From NCBI GenBank assembly GCA_037349315.1, contig JBAIAC010000001.1, positions 6,552,001-6,616,000 on the forward strand: a stretch of DNA of 64,000 nt, written 5' to 3'. The translations under genes and the position numbers were made by a program. Below are positions 60,121-64,000 of this stretch, in pieces. The stretch's first letter is position 1, and each line of letters begins with the position of its first letter. A model generated the notes under the pieces. The model did not search any database and had not been told where the DNA came from. It was given only the letters and a program-made list of their open reading frames with translations. Origin of the DNA: Chelydra serpentina. Its lineage: Eukaryota > Chordata > Testudines > Chelydridae.

Positions 60121-60790
60121 GTCTCTATCTAATTAGATAAAGTTGCATCTCATCAAAATATTCAAGTCTTGGTTTTTGACATTACAGACAAGCTCACAGG
60201 TTCTGATTCACCCTCACGTACACTAGTAGAAACCAGGAGTAACCTCGGACTGGGGTCAGCAGAGTTTCCTGCCTACAGCTGGTATAAGAGAGAAGAATCA
60301 GAAGTACAGAGCCTCACTTTTTATATGTATGTACTTTATAATCTACCTGGATATACACTATGTTTTGCCATGCCAATAAAAGGTGCTCTATTTTAGATTC
60401 TTCAGTACTGTTTGGTCATTTGGCAAAGTGGCCAGATTCTGTCTGTAAATGGACTATGGACAATTTCCCATGTGAAGGGGAACTTTCTGCTGGTGTGTAA
60501 ACCCTTAATGATGAGGATCCTTTGCCAGATCCCAGCCCTGACTTAAAGCCATGCCGGGGGGAGGTATAAGACGTAATGGGAGTCGGCCAGCGCCAGATGC
60601 TGGACCAATGCACAATCAAGAGTTGTAATCAGCGCCCTACTAGCCACTTTTTCCTTGCACCAGGAGAAATGAGCCATACAACTGTTTTCTTCTCTTATGT
60701 CCCTTCATTTAACAACCCCCTTTTTTATTTAATACACTTCTAGCACTTTTTAGTGAAAACTTTATGCCAGAGTCCTCTATGCCCAACCAG
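60121..60790. other. PSME4 intron, no feature recognised
   Basis: Intron sequence with no supported feature. The start of the decayed DIRS relative to its right is not sharply defined. Confidence 0.45.
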
Positions 60791-63700
60791 TTTTGTTCCA
60801 GCCTTTCTCCTCTCCAACCCAGCTAATCTTTCCATTCCAAGAAATCAAGTCTTTCTCCCTATCCTCTCAAATCGTGGAAAATCTTCTCTTATCTGTGAAT
60901 TTCTATTCTAGGGCTCTCCTTGGCAGAAAAAAATTGGATATAATACAATCCCCTCCAAGAAAGGGTCAGACTGTACAACATGAAATGTCCTAGAATGAAA
61001 ATTCATAGGTAAAGCCGACTTTTCCCTCTCTCAGTTCCCTCCATGTCAGATAATCTTCCCAGTGGGATGTAGAAAACAGTAAGTCATCCCTGGGGGGCGG
61101 GGAAGGGTTCAATTTACCCATGTAGGATTGAAAAGGAACGTAAGAGTTACTGGGGAATGCTGTTCTGTAACACCCTTCCACCAAATGCTGCCTCGGTAAG
61201 GATGAGGATGTCGACTACAGTGTTTGAAAAAATGTGGATGGAAGGTCCTGAAATAGCTTTATAGACCTTTTAATAGGATGTGTATGATCTTTCCAAAAAA
61301 TCATTGCTCTTTCCACAGAGTGAGTGGTACGTGGTAATGAGGAGTTGTATCTCAGGCTCCAAATGCCTCTGCTATATAAACCTTTAGTCCTATGTAGGCT
61401 TTGTTCACCTCAAACTTAAGAATTTTACTTCCTGAGGATATTTGGCTTCATCCAACAACAATACCATTTCCTATTATATAAGGAAGATTGCTGTTACCTT
61501 GGGGACAGAGGCCTGGTTAGTTCACAGAACTACCATGTTTGATAAAGCATATAATAGACTTCACTGAGAGCATACCAAGCTCCAAAACCCGTTTGGTTCC
61601 AGGAGGGGGCGAGTAAGCAAAATACTTTCAGGGAGAGGAGGAAGAGACCTACCAACTGGGAAGATGAAAGAGAGTTTTATTAGGATTTGTAGCATGCAGC
61701 TCAAGATCATGACAGGAATTTGCGTTTTGACTGAGGACCGGTAAGAATGGTGGTCCTCAGCCATCTGTTATGTGCTGGTGAGGAGAGATTCTCGTGGATT
61801 TCTTTACAGTGCAAAATGCCTGAAGTCACTGACTTGTCCACTGGTCAGGCTATCTTGTAAAAACACTTAGCTTTAGCGGACTTTCCCCTGATGTGTCTCT
61901 TGTAACATCAACATCTAAACCTCAAGTGATAATATACAGACATCATCTGTGAATCTCCTCCAAGATGGTAGGAGGATGTTTATCACTTTCTCAGAAAGAG
62001 TGACTGATTCCTTTCCAGGTGATGGGCTGGCAGCATTGAATTTTGACTTAGGATCAACCCCCCATTGCACTATGTTTTGTGTGTGTGTGAAGTTTGAGAG
62101 GAGGTTCCAGTTACATTTAAATTGGGTCTGAGAACCAAGACCTGAGAGTTGTTAATAAGTCAGTTACAATTACTGTGGCCTTGCTCCCTCACAGTCTGCT
62201 TTACCATCTTTTCTATCAACGGCAGGGGGAAGAGCATAAAGGAGGCCATTTAGCCCACTTCTGAGATAAGGGGACCACAACCTACACTTCAGTGTATCTC
62301 TTGCTCACAGAGCACCTCTTGATATTCCAACTGGACTGGGATGCAAATAGGGCCATAAATAGGCTTCCAAACTGGCCTCCAATGCACTGAAAAGCTAACT
62401 GATCTAGACGGCATTCCCTTGGTTCTTCATGTGTCTTGGTGAGCTGGCTGACACTGACTTTCCTTCTTGGTACAGAACTTTAAGTAACAGAGTAGGGGCT
62501 TATGTCCAGGACATGTACAAGGCTACTTCTCTAAGTACTGCTGAACATTTAACTTCTTAGCAATCGTACACAAATACCAGGTTTCTGAAGAATCATCTGC
62601 TGGAAATGGAAGGGTGAGCTTGATGGTCCATAGCATGAGACAGTGCCGGTTTATTTTAATTTACCTTGGGAAAATGATAAATATCATCTTAAGCACCCTT
62701 TTTCTGAGCGGTTCACTCCCAGATGAGGGTCCACCCTGAAATGCCCCTCATAGGAAATCTAGGCGAGGAATGTTGCAAGGGGGAATCTTCCTAGACTCGG
62801 GAAACCCAAAAATCAAGAGCAGCTTTTGGAGTTGGATGGTTTTCCAACAAATGGTGACCTTAGTCTTTCGACTCCGGAAATGTAGCAATGTAGTGGCGAA
62901 GTTACCCCGCTCCTAGAAAAAAGGCTAGGCTGAATGGGGAAGCAGCCACAGCTGGGGCCATGCCCCAATCAGGCCACAACTGGCCCTGTTATAAGGGCTC
63001 AGGGAGGAGCTGGGTCAGTCTCTCTTTAACTGTAGAGAGAGAAAGACCTGGGTCCCTGGGAGCTCAGGGTACCGGGAGTAGAGCAGGGTTGGGGAAAGGC
63101 AAGACGGGCTGGGGAGCTCCAGCCTGGCAAATCCCCAAGCTGCGGGCCTTGCTAAAGGCCAAAACAGGTACTGGGATTGCAGAGATGCAACCTGGGGTTA
63201 GGCAGAGGGAGCTGGTCCAACCTCCTTGCCAATGATGAGTGGCTATAACAGACTGCAGTTTGACCCAGTGAGTGGGGGCTAGAAGACGACTGGCAGTAAC
63301 CACTGAGGCAAGGTGGGTGAGAGGGTTGGGAGTTTCCTGGGAGGGGAGACCCAGAGCGTGGCGGGGTACTGCTAGGGCAGCACCCAAAAGTAAAGGGCAC
63401 TCAGGTCCGGGAGGGACACGGGGCCAGCAACAGGCAAGACACCGGCCAGTAGGAGGCGCTCCGTACACTGAAGAGCTAATTCCTGAGACGACTAGCAGGA
63501 GGCGCTGCACCGGTGAGTTATCACGGTTTGCTACAAGCAAAAAGCCTCCTCCTAATGTGTAGGAACCTGCAAGAGCAGCAGCTTCAAAGGGAACACTTGC
63601 TGAGATGGGGTAGATTGAAGATTCTCTCACTGGAACAAGGGAAGGACCAATTCCCTTGTCTAAAGCCTCAGTGACTGCTTTGTCTCTATGCTCTCCAAAG

Positions 63701-63860
63701 AGCTTACCAACAAAACATTTCGAAGGATAATAATGTTAGCCTGCAATTCCAATTTCTTTGAGTGGAGCCATAGCTGTCTCCCCAACACATATTTGGAAGT
63801 TTTGAATGTGCAGCAAACAACAGTCAGGGGAAGCATCAGTCCCATAAAAGCTGCTACGGA
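60791..63860 (-). mobile_element. Divergent, strongly decayed DIRS-order relative
   Basis: At 63845-63660 the minus strand reads KYVLGRQLWLHSKKLELQAN, like the RQLWLR...SK gag motif of DIRS/Ngaro elements. At about 62390-62090 it reads, with stops, LFMALFASQSSWNIKRCS, then WPPLCSSP and KATVIVTDLLTTLRSWFSDP. This matches the LFAS...YAFPP...A-VI-I-P-WF layout found after RNase H in such elements. The rest is too worn to annotate, and both limits are estimates. It is interrupted by an LTR-like repeat at 62930-63640. Confidence 0.5.
62930..63640 (+). repeat. LTR-like repeat inserted in the decayed DIRS relative
   Basis: A GC-rich block of about 700 bases contrasts with its flanks. It has a TATA-like GTTATAAGG (62988-62996), then AGAGAGAAAGACCTGGGTCC, GAGACCCAGAGCGTGGCG and repeated GGAGGCGCT motifs (63455, 63510), and it separates two parts of the DIRS relative. 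The long minus frame at 63064-63630 has no family resemblance. An LTR is the best guess. Confidence 0.45.
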
Positions 63861-64000
63861 AATCTAGTTTAAGGTAGATTTTATAGATATTTTTTGTTTT
63901 GTTTTTTGAGGTGGGGGTTATCTACACTCCTAATGGCCTCCCAGATGAACACAGAACTGCACAATCAGAGACTGCAGCTAACAGTCCCAGGGTTGACGCT

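Noticed and set aside
63064..63630. Minus-strand frame of 188 codons
   Set aside because: It lies in a GC-rich LTR-like repeat, overlaps open frames on the other strand and shows no domain. Composition explains it.

Overview
This is vertebrate nuclear DNA, almost certainly from a turtle (inference). The evidence is one host gene with GT-AG introns and a repeat complement of chicken-repeat LINEs (CR1) from several subfamilies, an MIR-like SINE, a tRNA-derived SINE of the type seen in cryptodiran turtles, many DIRS-order tyrosine-recombinase retrotransposons, Harbinger and hAT DNA transposons and LTR elements. No bacterial features, CRISPR, rRNA or canonical tRNA genes were seen. The species cannot be fixed from the sequence alone.

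Host gene: sixteen exons of PSME4 (proteasome activator PA200/BLM10 family) lie on the minus strand, from 59456-59509 (5'-most here) to 3647-3780 (3'-most here). All splice phases agree. Together they give one open frame of about 658 codons, roughly human residues 1142-1799 if there are no indels. The start of the gene lies beyond the right edge and the last coding exon (gate-opening C-terminus) beyond the left edge. No other functional host gene was seen.

Intron layout, left to right: 1-2530, DIRS 5' half with a solo LTR inside it. 7090-10290, a nearly full-length RTE-type LINE resembling nematode RTE-1. 10860-20260, an old CR1, a Harbinger element keeping only its Myb/SANT gene, a CR1, a second RTE copy, two inverted DIRS pieces, and a Harbinger element with convergent Myb and transposase genes. 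20729-21040, a hAT MITE. 24886-33290, a nest: a DIRS split by an LTR element that itself holds a Harbinger-type MITE, then a second DIRS holding a SINE. 35462-35873, CR1. 36667-37194, hAT. 37936-42488, a MITE interrupted by both a deleted DIRS and a hAT element. 44255-47145, an MIR-like SINE, a Harbinger derivative and tRNA-like inverted modules. 48761-55340, two CR1s, a hairpin repeat, a TA-flanked TIR element and a LINE split by a CR1. 57524-63860, a GC-rich TIR element, another MITE and a divergent DIRS relative with an LTR-like insert.

All transposon genes here are broken by stops, frameshifts or deletions, while the PSME4 exons are clean. The window is best read as one conserved gene whose introns record many layers of transposition. 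The most unusual signals are the nested DIRS elements with palindromic caps, the nematode-like RTE and its odd target-site structure, and several long perfect hairpins.
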